Shown here piece by piece: positions 21,829 through 32,984 of a stretch of 64,000 nt of DNA. The first letter of the stretch is position 1. Every line of letters starts with the position of its first letter. The position numbers and the translations under genes are program-made. Source of the stretch: Solen grandis (taxonomy: Eukaryota; Mollusca; Bivalvia; Adapedonta; Solenidae); the NCBI GenBank assembly GCA_021229015.1, contig CM037781.1, positions 33,335,525 through 33,399,524 of the forward strand. The letters run 5' to 3'. The notes beneath the pieces are model-generated. The model had not been told where the DNA came from, ran no database searches, and saw only the letters and a list, made by a program, of their open reading frames with translations.

Positions 21829-23263
21829 ACAAGAGGGCCAAGATGGCCCTTGGTCGCTCACCTGAGAAAGATGATTCCTTAAGAAATAAAGATGCTTGAG
21901 TGTAAAAGTGAAATCTGGCTTTTTTTATGGTGAAATGGGCATAACTCCTAAATTTACAAGTCAATATCAGTTATAATTGAACCCGATTGTGAGATTATGG
22001 GCATAAACATTGTCTTAAAGTTTAAAAATGATTGTTAAAAAAATGAAGTTGGTAGAGAATAAACAAAGTGAAATCTTGCATTTTTTGTATTAAAAGGGGC
22101 ATAACTCCTGACTTAAATGACCCATCTCAGCCACAACTGAATTCAATCGAGACATTATGGTCATTAACAATGTCATAAAGTTTGAAGATGATTGCTAAAA
22201 AAAGGAAGATGCTAGAGTGTAAATTACGTGAAATATGGCTTTTTTATATTAAAAGGGGCATAACTCCTGACCTAATTGACGGATCTCAGCCATAATCGAA
22301 CTCAATCGAGACCTTATGGTCATAAGCATTGTCATAAAGTTTGAAGATGAGAGCTCAAAAGATGAAGATGCTAGAGTGTAAACAAAGTGATTTCTGGCAT
22401 TTTTTGAATATTAAAAGGGGCATAACTTCTGAACTAATTGACGGATCTCAGCATTAATCGAACTCAATCGAGACCTTATGGTCATAAACATTGTAATAAA
22501 GTTTGAAGATGATTGCTCAAAAGATGAAGATGCTAGAGTGTAAACAAGTGAAATTGGCTTTTTTATATTAAAAGGGGCTAATCCTGACCTAATATGATCT
22601 CAGCATATCAACTAATCGAACTTATGGTCATAAGCATTGCCATAAAGTTTGAAGATGATTGCTCAAAAGATGAAGATGCTAGAGTGTAAACAAAGTGAAA
22701 TATGGCATTTTTTGAATATTAAAAGGGGCATAACTCCTGACCTAATTGATGAATCTCAGCCATATTCAACTCAATCGAGACCTTATGGTCATAAGCATTG
22801 CCATAAAGTTTGAAGAGGATTGAAAAAAGATGCTAGAGTGTAAACAACTTGAAATATGGCATTTTTTTGAATATTAAAAGGGGCATAACTCCTGACCTAA
22901 TGGTACGATATGAGCCATAATCGAACTTGGCCGTGAATGGTTATAAACATTGATATAAAGTTTGAAGATAATTGCTCATGAAATGAAGATGTTAGAGTGC
23001 AAACAATGTGAAATCTGGCTTTTTTGAATTTTAAAAGGGGCATAACTCCTGACCTAATGTTCCGATATCAGCCATAATCGAACTTGGCCGAGATTTTATG
23101 GTTATAAACATTGTTTTAAAGTTTGAAGATAATTGCTCATAAAATGAAGATGCTAGAGTGCAAACGAACAAATTGTGGACGACGGACGACGGACGGACGG
23201 ACGACGGACATTCATCGATCCTAAAAGCTCATCCTGAGCACACGTGCTCAGGTGAGCTAAAAA
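21829..23263 (+). mobile_element. pearl-like element, core type 1, complete
   Basis: Begins ACAAGAGGGCCAAGATGGCC and ends CACGTGCTCAGGTGAGCTAA. About eight units of ~160 bp (GGGGCATAACTCCTGACCTA, GATGCTAGAGTGTAAAC). A (GACG/ACGG)n tract lies at 23172-23205 before the hairpin. Nested in the type 2 element. Confidence 0.82.
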
Positions 23264-23638
23264 TCAAAAGGGTAGGCCTTGTGGTTTCTGAGAAGAAGAT
23301 TTTTCAAGTTTTTTCTATATTAGACTATGTAAAATCAGGTGACCCCTGGGGCGGGGCCAATTTTGACCCCAGAGTCATGATTTGATCAAACTTGGTAGAG
23401 ATCCACTAGAGAATGCTACACACCAAATATCTTAACTCTATGCCTTGTGGTTTCTGAGAAGAAGATTTTTCAAGTTTTTTTCCTATATCAGCCTATGTTA
23501 AATCAAGTGACCCCTGGGGCGGGGCCAAATTTGACCCCAGGGTCCCCAGGGTCATAATTTTAACAATCTTGGTAGAGAGTCATAAGACCATGCTACATAT
23601 CAATTATCTTAACTCCAGGCCTTGTGGTTTCTGAGAAG

Positions 23639-24777
23639 TTTTTTAGCTCACCTGAGCACGTGTGCTCAGGATGAGCTTTTAGGATCGATGAATGTCCGTC
23701 GTCCGTCCGTCCGTCCGTCCGTCGTCCACAATTTGTTCGTTTGCACTCTAGCATCTTCATTTTATGAGCAATTATCTTCAAACTTTAAATCAATGTTTAT
23801 GACCATAAAATCTCGGCCAAGTTCGATTATGGCTGATATCGGAACATTAGGTCAGGAGTTATGCCCCTTTTAAAATTCAAAAAAGCCAGATTTCACATTG
23901 TTTGCACTCTAGCATCTTCATTTCATGAGCAATTATCTTCAAACTTTATATCAATCTTTATGGCCATAAAATCTCGGCCAAGTTCGATTATGGCTGATAT
24001 CGGAACATTAGGTCAGGAGTTATGCCCCTTTTAAAATTCAAAAAATGCCATATTTCAAGTTGTTTACACTCTAGCATCTTCATCTTTTGAGCAATCGTCT
24101 TCAAACTTTATGGCAATCTTATGACCATAAGGTTTCGATTGAGTTCGATTATGGCTGACATTCATCAATTAGGTCAGGAGTTATGCCCCTTTTAATATTC
24201 AAAAAATGCCATATTTCACATTGTTTACACTCTAGCATCTTCATCTTTTGAGCAATCATCTTCAAACTTTATGCAATGCTTATGACCATAAGGTCTCGAT
24301 TGAGTTTGATTATGCTGAGATCGTTGATTAGGTCAGGAGTTAAGCCCCTTTTGATATAAAAAAATGCCAGAAATCACTTTGTTTACACTCTAGCATCTTC
24401 ATCTTTTGAGCAATCATCTTCAAACTTTATGACAATGCTTATGACCATAAGGTCTCGATTGAGTTCGATTATGGCTGAGATCGGTCATTTAGGTCAGGAG
24501 TTATGCCCCTTTTTATACAAAAAAATGCAAGATTTCACTTTGTTTATTCTCTACCAACTTCATTTTTTTAACAATCATTTTTTAACTTTAAGACAATGTT
24601 TATGCCCATAATCTCACAATCGGGTTCAATTATAACTGATATTGACTTGTAAATTTAGGAGTTATGCCCATTTCACCATAAAAAAAGCCAATTTCACTTT
24701 TACACTCAAGCATCTTTATTTCTTAAGCAATCATCTTTCTCAGGTGAGCGACCAAGGGCCATCTTGGCCCTCTTGTT
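23639..24777 (-). mobile_element. pearl-like element, core type 1, complete, inverted
   Basis: The same family as 21829-23263 in opposite orientation: hairpin end GAGCACGTGTGCTC at left, (CGTC)n at 23697-23722, about six ~160-bp units, and end GGCCATCTTGGCCCTCTTGT. Type 2 sequence resumes on both sides. Confidence 0.82.
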
Positions 24778-26413
24778 TCAAGTTTTCTTTATAAGCCTAT
24801 GATAATAAAGTGACCCCTGGGGCCAGGCCGATCTTGACCCCAGGGTCCTGATTTGAACAAACTTGGTAGAGATCCACTAGACAATGCTACACACCAAATA
24901 TCTTAACTCCATGCCTTGTGGTTTCTGAGTAGAAGATTTTTCAAGTTTTTTTCCTATATTAGCCTATGTTAAATCAAGTGACCCCTGGAGCGGGGCCAAT
25001 TTTAACCCCAGGGTCATAATTTGAAAAAAGCTTGGTAAGATCCACTAGACAATGCTACACACCAAATATCTTAACTCTATGCTTTGTGGTGTCTGAGAAG
25101 AAGATTTTTCAAGTTTTTTTCCTATATCAGCCTATGTTAAATCAAGTGACCCCTGGGGCGGGGCCAATTTTAACCCCAGGGTCATGATTTGAACAATCTT
25201 GGTAGAAAGTCATAAGATCATGCTACATACCAAAAATCAAAAGGCTAGACCTTGTGGTTTCGGAGAAGAAGATTTCAAGTTTTTTTCCTATATCAGCCTA
25301 TGTTAAATCAAGTGACCCCTGAGGCGGGGCCAATTTTAACCCCAGGGTCATGATTTGAACAATCTTGGTAGAAAGTCATAAGATCATGCTACATACCAAA
25401 AATCAAAAGGCTAGACCTTGTGGTTTCGGAGAAGAAGATTTTTTCAAGTTTTTCCTATATTTGCCTATGTTAAATCAAGTGACCCCTGGGGCGGGGCCAA
25501 TTTTGACCCCAGGGTCATAATTTGAACAATCTTGTTAGAGAGTCATAAGATCATGCTACATACCAAATATCTTAACTCCAGGCCTTGTGGTTTCTGAGAA
25601 GAAGTTTTTTACAAGTTTTTCCTATTTTAGCCTTTGTTAAATCAAGTGACCCCTGGGGCGGGGCCAATTTTGACCCCAGGGTCATAATTTGAAAAAAACT
25701 TGGTAGGATCCACTAGACAATGCTACACACCAAATATCTTAACTCTATGCCTTGTGGTTTCTGAGAAGATTTTTCAAGTTTTTCTTTATTAGCCTATAAT
25801 AATCAAGTGACCCCTGAGGCGGGGCCAATTTTAACCCCAGGGTCATGATTTGAACAATCTTGGTAGAAAGTCATAAGATCATGCTACATACCAAAAAATC
25901 AAAAGGCTAGGCCTTGTGGTTTCGGAGAAGAAGATTTTTTCAAGTTTTTCCTATATTAGCCTATGTTAAATCAAGTGACCCCTGGGGCGGGGCGAATTTT
26001 GACCCCAGGGTCATAATTTGTACAATCTTGGTAGAGAGTCATAAGATCATGCTACATACCAAATATCTTAACTCCAGGCCTTGTGGTTTCGGAGAAGATT
26101 TTTTAAATTTTCATTCTTAAAATCTATTTTTAGCGCCTGTTATCTAGATTTTCGACCAATCAAAATAATTTTAACAACTTTGGTAAAGGGTCCCATAATG
26201 AACATTCCTGTGAAGTTTTATCAAAATCCATCCAGTGGTTTAGGAGAAGTTGTTTAAAGGAAAAGTTGACGCACGGACGGACGGACGGACGGACGCCGGA
26301 CAAAAGGCGATCACAAAAGCTCACCATGAGCACGTTGTGCTCAGGTGAGCTAAAAATCTCTTGAAATTCATATTTTTAGATAACATAAATCCTGTAATAC
26401 GTATATTAGCACA

Positions 26414-27126
26414 AACAAGAGGGCCAAGATGGCCCTGTGTCGCTCACCTGAGTAAGATGACTGTGTTAGGCATAATGACAAAATATCTGGCATCTAAAAG
26501 TGTTTTTCTAACATTTGTCAACTGGGAATTCATGCAGTCATCATTCATATTAAGTTTAATGAAGACTGGGACAAAAATGTAGGCCTCTAGAGTGTTCACA
26601 AGGTTTTTCTTAGATTTGACCTGGTGACCTAGTTTTTGACCTCAAGTGACTCATTTTCAAACTCATCCAATATATTAATTAGACAAACATCCTGACCAAA
26701 TCTTTTGAAGATTGGACTAAAACTGTGGCCTCTAGAGAGTTCACAAGGTTTTTCTAAGATTTTCCCTGGTGACCTAGTTTTTGATCCCACATGACCCAAT
26801 TTCAAACTCATGCAAGATATCATGTAGACAAACATCCTGACCAAGTTTCATGAAGATTGGGCCAAATTTGTGGCCTGTAGAGTTCACAAGGTTTTTATAA
26901 AATTTGACCTGGTGACCTAGTTTTTGACCCCACATGACCCAATTTCGAACTCATCCGAGATATCATGTAGACAAACATTCTGACTAAGTTTCATGAAGAT
27001 TGGGCCAAAACTGTGGCCTCTAGAGTGTTCACAAGCAATTGTTGACGACGGACGACTGACGACGCACGACGGACAAAAGGCGATCACAAAAGCTCACCCG
27101 AGCACAAGTGCTCAGGTGAGCTAAAA
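26414..27126 (+). mobile_element. pearl-like element, core type 3, complete
   Basis: Starts AACAAGAGGGCCAAGATGGC, ends GAGCACAAGTGCTCAGGTGA + GCTAAAAA. Three units of ~146 bp (TTGACCTGGTGACCTAGTTT, CTCTAGAGTGTTCACAAGG). A GACGACGGACGAC tract lies at 27043-27075. Inside the Foldback-like element. Confidence 0.8.
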
Positions 27127-27321
27127 AGGAAAAGACATGCAAAGAAAAAAGGTATAGGTTCATCTTTCAACAATATAAACAGTTTAACTTCTTGGGTATA
27201 AAGCTTTTATCTTCAAGTTCATTAAAATATCATTTTCATATTAAAAATGATTAATTAATGCTGTTCAATTTGACATTAACTTCAGTATGATAGACTGAAA
27301 ATAAAAACGCAGTGGTAATTT

Positions 27322-27660
27322 AACAAGAGGGCCATGATGTCTCTTGTCGCTCACCTGAGAACCAGGTATTAGTGAACAATCTTGAGTTGACTTATCTTGA
27401 CTTAATAGCTGTCTTGACTATTTGAGTTTACCGTCGCTTCAACAGAGGCATTCGGGCAGAACCACCGACCTACCGCAAGCCAGCTGGAAGGCTTCCTCAC
27501 ATGAAAATCCGAATGACCCTGCCGGGATTCGAACCCACGCGATGAGATGCTGAGTGAGTGTTAAAGTCGCTGACCCTCTCGGCCACGGACGCCCCTAAAC
27601 AATCTTGGTAGAGAGTGATCTAAGGAACATCTGTGCCAAATAACTTGATCAACTTTATTC
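27322..27660 (+). mobile_element. pearl-like 5' fragment split by a SINE
   Basis: AACAAGAGGGCCATGATGTC...CGCTCACCTGAG at the left and a type 4 scrap (AATCTTGGTAGAGAGTGATC) from 27598. A tRNA-like SINE (27398-27597) sits between. The 3' end is missing. Confidence 0.6.
27398..27597 (-). repeat. tRNA-Leu-like SINE
   Basis: On the minus strand the head reads GGGGCGTCCGTGGCCGAGAG...GTGGGTTCGAATCCCGGCAG, a class II (Leu/Ser-like) tRNA with a long arm, followed by GGTCATTCGGATTTTCATGT and a body. A second copy is at 38911-39165. Confidence 0.65.
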
Positions 27661-28042
27661 TTTATAAACACTCAAATTAGGCATCTCGTTGTAGCTAACA
27701 TTATTCTTTATCTAATGTTTTATACCAATTAATCATATATTTTAAATCAGCATGCATACACATTTAACCACAGGGAATTCCCTGTGCATTTAACAGAATG
27801 CAGTGGAATTCAGCAAAAAAAAAAAAAAAAGATCTTTATTTCATTCAATGTACATACAGTAAAGATCATGGAGGAATGTATATTTACAACTGAAATAATA
27901 AAGTTAGATAACTACTTCGAAACCTCGAGAGCATTTCACAATGCTTCTGTGTCTAAGAATTTGTGACGATTATAAATTTGAAGGTGGTATATGTAGCCGG
28001 GTACTGGTACTTTGTGGTGAATCGGGAGGTTTTGGATCGTGT

Positions 28043-28102
28043 GGCTTGATAGCTCAGTGGTAAGGTGCTTGGACACTGGGTTCGAATCACAGGCGGGCCA
28101 CA
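28043..28102 (+). repeat. shortened tRNA-like sequence
   Basis: GCTTGATAGCTCAGTGGTAA (A box) and CTGGGTTCGAATCACAGG (B box) are only about 25 bases apart, so the anticodon arm is reduced. Probably a SINE head, not a tRNA gene. Confidence 0.4.
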
Positions 28103-28469
28103 ATTTTTTCTTATATCAAACCAATAAATTATGAAAAATGTGGAGAAAAACGGCACCACCGGTTATTTCGGGATGAGGTACGCCGCATTTGAACCATTTA
28201 CAGTAATTTCTGAGTGTATGTTCCGTGCTTTTTTACAGTTACCCGGGATATAGACTTGATTATTTCAGTTTACCGGGATATACATGTAGATTTTTCTTAA
28301 AAGAGTAACATAAATATTTAAATCACTGCTGATATAAGCAACTGTTTCCCGATTATTTTTAATATACTTTACCGTAAAAAGCAATTAAAACAGAAAAAGT
28401 TGTTAAATATATATACCGTCGACAAAACATACACATTTTTTTTTCGGTCACTGTACAGTATATACACTT

Positions 28470-28690
28470 AGTTGTCATCTGTTCTGACTCGATACCCACT
28501 TTTTTTTAACTCGAAACTCACTATTTCAGACCCGAAACTCACTTTTTCTTGACTCGAAACTCACCTTTTCTAACTCGAAACTACTCGAAACTCACTTTTT
28601 CTTAACGCGAAACTCACATTTTCAGACTCGAAACTCACTTTTTTTTAACTCGAACTCATATTTCTTACTCGAAACTCACTACTAGAAAAA
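28470..28690 (-). repeat. right tandem-repeat arm of the Foldback-like element
   Basis: About nine to ten copies of the complement unit (TTTTCTAACTCGAAACTCAC), inverse to the left arm. Together the arms could form a long imperfect stem. Confidence 0.8.
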
Positions 28691-28710
28691 AAGAAATCCT
28701 CATTCCATAC

Positions 28711-29283
28711 ACGGCGTTTGTATGTACAGAAGGTTTATTTGCTTTCAAACGAATGCCTTTCGGGCTCGTCAACTCAGGAGGAAAAGTATGCAAAATGATG
28801 CGAAAGTTGTAGGAGCTGAAAATTTCGTAGATGATGTATTGTCACATGCCTGTACAAGGGAAGATCACATTAGGTGTTTGAGGGTATTGTTGGAGAAATT
28901 AAGGTCTTCACATTTAACTACCAGACTTTTCAAGTGTATGCTTGGTTTTACAAGTGTTTGTTTCCTAGGACACGTGTTTGGTGAAGGTCATTTGAAACCA
29001 ATCCAGATAAAGTCAAGGTCATTCAAGATTGCAAACAACCTGTGAATAAGAAACAGGTGCGGTCTTTTTTAGGACTTGTCGGGTATAACCGACGATTTAT
29101 ACCAAATTTCAGTACAATTGCATCCGTTTTGACGTATATGGTCAAAAAGGGGGCGCCAAAAAAATTAATGCGGAAATTGCATTTCGCACGCTCATTAGGC
29201 AGATCACACAGAAACCAATATCGTATCTGCCTGATATTACAAAGAATTTTATTCTGAGGACAGACGCGTCATATACGGGAATC
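28711..29283 (+). pseudogene. reverse transcriptase rest and RNase H start
   Basis: Continuation of the RT interrupted at 20201. Segments in changing frames: GLFAFKRMPFGLVNSG, the catalytic FVDD box in GAENFVDDVLSHACT (near 28820), NKKQVRSFLGLVGYNRRFIP (thumb/connection), and FILRTDASYTGIV, the first Asp motif of RNase H. Frameshifts occur near 28780 and 29150. The homology stops near 29283, so RNase H is truncated. Confidence 0.7.
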
Positions 29284-29290
29284 GTGTGAA

Positions 29291-30460
29291 GGAGTGTGTA
29301 TATTGTGATTCGACTTGTCTCATGAATTCATTTGTACAAATTTGCATACCATTTTAGACTTATCTAATATTATTGAATTTAAATTTACATAATGCTCTCG
29401 AATTCTGATTTACTGGCCAAATTTTACTTGTGTAAAAGCTGTGTAAGTGTACAGTCCAACGCAGTGGATTGACTGCGCGCCAATCACTGGCACGCCGAGT
29501 TACAAAGTGACTATGTACAAACGTCACGACATTGTTTACATGCTGCTTTTGCAAAACGTAATTGTATTTGTCATTTGTTCTAAGAAATGTATACTTATAA
29601 AAAAATGTCAATACACGTGATGAAATAAAAAAAAAATGAATCAATCAAGTCACTAATATTCGTACATTCACGCACTCGGCAAAATATATAAAACCTCTAT
29701 TTCAACTCTTTTTAAAATGGTAATGCTCTATCTTTGACATATGGCAAAATCAGACACGTGTAAAGGTTATTAACCGACTCTTTTCAGCAGATGTTGTTGC
29801 AATTATATCATAAGCTTAAATGATAAGTAAGAACGTTTGTAATTAATTATTATGTCAGCTGGTAAATAACGTATGTGAGACTAAATGTAATAATAAATCA
29901 ATAAGGCATATGTAGCAGCCCTTTTTCGTCTTTTTAATATGCTCATACGCGGATCCAGCGATATACCTCAGAGGGGTCCTGGTTATGGAGCGGATATAGG
30001 GAAGGAAACTCGAGATAGGACTCTTTAAGTCGCTTTTTTTTCATATTAAAGACTAGCGACGAAACAAATATCCCAGTCCCACTGGCCTCTCTCTATAACT
30101 TCACATAATCCGATTATATTTTACAGACACATTAAAAATTGAATTTTAAAAATGAATAATTTGCCGTCATTACAAGTATATCAATGTTGATGAATTAAAA
30201 ATAAATGGTTAATGCAAACTCCTGGTGAACAAAACACGGGCATTAAAGTCGCACAGATTTATGTTTTCTATCTAAAACTTCTGTTCATATACTGTTACTG
30301 CTTCTACTACTACTACTACAACTGCTACTACTACAACTACTGCTACTAAAAAAAGGTATCCCAGTGAGTTAACAAACATTTTAAGTAAAAACTTCATTAG
30401 ACGAGGCCTATTGAAATAAAATATCAATAATATTTATTTGTAAGGATTTCTTTTTAAGTT
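29291..30460. other. intergenic, no gene recognised
   Basis: AT-rich with no convincing ORF. A (CTA)n-type triplet run is at 30297-30346. Confidence 0.45.
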
Positions 30461-30599
30461 AAGATACCTGTAATGGTTCCGCTACATTTCGGACATCATA
30501 GCCTTTAACGGAGATAGCCAAGGTTTCCTAATTTTTCATTAGGGTATCATGGTAGGGGTTAAGTGGTCCGAAATGTAACGGAACCATTACAGGTATCTT
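30461..30599. mobile_element. 139-bp palindromic MITE
   Basis: Arms 30461-30494 and 30566-30599 are inverted copies 34 bases long with a single mismatch (outer word AAGATACCTGTAATGGTTCC). The loop is about 70 bases. No coding capacity. Superfamily unknown. Confidence 0.7.
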
Positions 30600-30929
30600 T
30601 CCTTAAGGCTAGAGGGAAAGGAACGATAAATAAGAATATATCCCCTGGCATATTCTCCAGAGTCTACATTTTTCATCGCGAAACATTACACTGAAACCAA
30701 AGTTTAGATTATGACAAAACTGTATCACCATAACATGCGTTGAGTTCTCGCATAAAAGTTCTCGAATAAAACGGTAACGTCGTTAACGTCATGGTGTTAT
30801 ATTATCTGACGTCGTCATTGACTTAGAAACGTATACTGAGTAACACTGTACATGGCAATACTTTATTTCTGTCGGTTTAGATGATATAAGTATTTAAAAC
30901 GGGTAATTTGAATTGTTTTCCCCGGAAAA

Positions 30930-32069
30930 AGAACAAAAATGCGAAACCAAAGAGTAAAGCGTCAAATAAAGAAAATAATTGACCAACTAATTGCAGAGGA
31001 ATCAAAGAGTTAAAAGCATCGTGACAGCCGTCTGCAGAAACTATCAGAAATCCCCAACTGAAGAGAAACATGCAGATGACAAGGCTGACGACGACACACA
31101 AACATCTCCTCAGGGTCACAATGAAGTAATCAGTGCCAGAAATGTCGATAACACTCATCAGGCAGAAGTCGGGGAGGGTGTGGCTGATAAGACTGGGTCT
31201 GACGAAACCAACGTGAGCAGCAGTGTTCTGATGGAGGTTGACTAGAAGACCCAAGAAATTATTAACTTCTGGGTCACCAAGTTCATCCTGCCACAGATCA
31301 AGGCCATCGAAAGGATTAAAAATGACACCAATGTACCGGATATTGTCAGATACATCCCTGTGAAGGGGAGAACCGGAAGTGATGAGCGGCTGCAATGGAG
31401 CCGCTACATGGGAGGGGGCCAGGGGATGAACCTAAGTCTGAGGACAAGTGATGTCAGATGTCAGAATCGGCCTGATCCCCGATACGAGCCCCAGCACACT
31501 GGCCACTTGGTCCCGGTACACTGTTTATGTGAAGGGGAACCAGGTGTCCATTGACGATGTGTCCATGAATGTTGTAAGTATCAAGGTATATAAATTGAAT
31601 TTTAAACATGCACTGTGAATCTGTAATATTATATTAAAATAAGCTTAAATAACTATTTCTTCATGTCTCTTACATTTATATTTGTATAGGTTTTCATACT
31701 TGATTTGCTTCTATCCTCCGTCAGGGTCAAACCCCCTCTTCGGATCAAGACATAATGATTCGTAATGTACATGCGATTATTTGAATCTAACAAAGAAAAG
31801 GAAAGATATTACCCTATAAATATTATTTTGTGACATCATCAATAGAAACATCTCTATAATAAAACCTTTTGTCTTCTGAAGACAGATACAAGGATTTAGA
31901 TCAAAGCAACATTTTTATTTTTATACATGTAAGTTTTGATAATCGTTTGTTCCAGGATGTGGTACAGCTTAACCCTCAACAACACGACCCCGGAAATACC
32001 ACAGGAGGACCTAGGGGTAAGCTGAAGAGACAACTCGATTTCTTCAATCTAGCACGCGAGGACATCTAA
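30930..32069 (+). pseudogene. unrecognised two-exon gene or pseudogene
   Basis: I do not recognise the product. Exon A (about 30930-31572) has a charged, low-complexity start (KKNKNAKPKSKASNKENN; then an Asp/Glu/Ser-rich part 30991-31240) and a better-composed part (IINFWVTKFILPQIKAIERI at 31257). It ends in LATWSRYTVYVKGNQVSIDD before donor GTAAGT at 31573. Exon B (about 31957-32069) follows acceptor TTGTTCCAG in the same phase (DVVQLNPQQHD ... LKRQLDFFNLAREDI, stop). An in-frame TAG at 31243-31245 and a 7-base direct duplication near 31448-31462 (GATGTCAGATGTCA), which shifts the frame, argue for a pseudogene. The intron argues against a retrocopy. Confidence 0.45.
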
Positions 32070-32980
32070 AATTAATCCTCTTTTCCCATTAGACTTTACG
32101 AGGGATAACGTGTTCCTCTTGTTCGCACTATATTTAGGAAAATGCGGGAAGCTGTGTGTGTGTTTGTGTGTGTGTGTTGGGAGATAGATAGTGGGGAAGA
32201 GAGATTTCTGAATTATCTTAAAACGTTTGGTGTACAAAAATTTTAGTTTTAATTAAAACGCATAGCTTAAGAGCTCTCCTTTAAAAAGAATTACGGTATG
32301 CAATACTATTTCCACTGCATTAGCGTCATTAGTATTACTATTTTATTGTTACAATGAATAACAGTGGAAGTAGTGGTAGAAGTTGTAGTAACAACAAAAT
32401 CAACAGTAGTAGAAACCGCAATTCTCTCACTAACTCTTAAACATTTAAGAGGCATATTTCAGCATTGTCCCCTATTTAAAACAAAATATTCATTTCTTCA
32501 CAAACCGTGTATGTGAGTTTGATATCTATTTAATATGTTAACTGAAAAAAATGTGTTCGTAACATAAAATGCCTGTCATACATACGATTTACTTAGCATT
32601 GAGTTACACCAACAATATCATAAAGAGTCCCTGGGCTAAGTAAAACTCAAATTCTTAAAAAGGTGAAAACAAAATGATAAAGCTCATGGCTGAGTTATTG
32701 CTATACTAAATTATTGCTGTAATAACTAACAATATTTGTTTAAAAAAAAATGAAATATTTAGCGAGGTTCATTACTTCGCCCCTACGTGTATCAGTATTA
32801 CAGTATTGGCTGAGGATCCATAAACATTTACAAATGAAAGAACAGTACAGACCTTTCGTTAAAGCTTAAGAATAACAGCTCATCGTCATAGATATAAAAT
32901 TATTGAATGCTACGTCTTATGTTCGGTATTGATGTTTAGATCGGTCCATATAGTTTTTTTAGGTGTCGTGTTATCATCCT
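32070..32980. other. intergenic with simple repeats
   Basis: (GT)n at 32152-32179 and an (AGT)n-like stretch at 32360-32410. No gene seen. Confidence 0.45.
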
Positions 32981-32984
32981 GTGA

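Larger units (their letters stand above)
21343..26356 (+). mobile_element. long pearl-like element, core type 2, with two nested insertions
   Basis: 5' end near 21344 (GGGACATGATGGCCCTGGGT, GCTCACCTGG). About fifteen type 2 units of ~167 bp (GACCCCTGGGGCGGGGCCAA, then CTTGTGGTTTCTGAGAAGAA). Then one type 4 unit, an (ACGG)n tract (26272-26295), and hairpin GAGCACGTTGTGCTC with GTGAGCTAAAAA to 26356. Elements at 21829-23263 and 23639-24777 are inserted inside type 2 units. Confidence 0.8.
20202..28701. mobile_element. Foldback-like element, 8500 bp, with nested pearl-like insertions
   Basis: Left end GAGATATAATTTTTAGTGAG; right end is its inverted counterpart, ending CTC. Both ends carry ~21-bp tandem repeats (GTGAGTTTCGAGTTAGAAA) in opposite orientation. 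ATTCCATAC is present on both sides (20193-20201 and 28702-28710), a 9-bp target duplication. Known: Drosophila FB elements and other MULE relatives have long inverted repeats made of short tandem repeats and 9-bp duplications. No transposase is seen, so it is non-autonomous. About 7 kb of its interior is later pearl-like insertions. A second left end is at 38333. Confidence 0.75.
14871..29290 (+). mobile_element. Gmr1-like Ty3/gypsy retrotransposon, decayed and split by insertions
   Basis: Order seen: LTR/leader, tRNA-Pro-type primer site (15634), gag with zinc knuckle (15740-16915), protease (16933), integrase (17535-18330), GPY-type module (19384-19758), then RT (19795-20201 and 28711-) and the start of RNase H (to about 29283). 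Known: Ty3/gypsy normally has RT-RH before IN; the Gmr1 group (first described in deuterostomes) has IN before RT like Ty1/copia. Two large insertions interrupt it: a pearl-like element (18333-19330) in the integrase region and the 8500-bp Foldback-like element in RT. RNase H is cut short and no 3' LTR is visible. Stops and frameshifts show it is dead. Confidence 0.72.

Noticed and set aside
21343..26356. CRISPR-like array because of regular repeats
   Set aside because: Units of ~160 bp are contiguous without unique spacers, in a eukaryotic genome; they are tandem cores of transposable elements.
28043..28102. Functional tRNA gene
   Set aside because: Too short between A and B boxes to form an anticodon arm.
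30877..31395. 172-codon minus-strand ORF with hydrophobic stretches
   Set aside because: It mirrors the acidic/lysine-rich plus-strand exon; hydrophobic runs arise from complementing charged codons. The plus strand has a donor and a matching acceptor exon.
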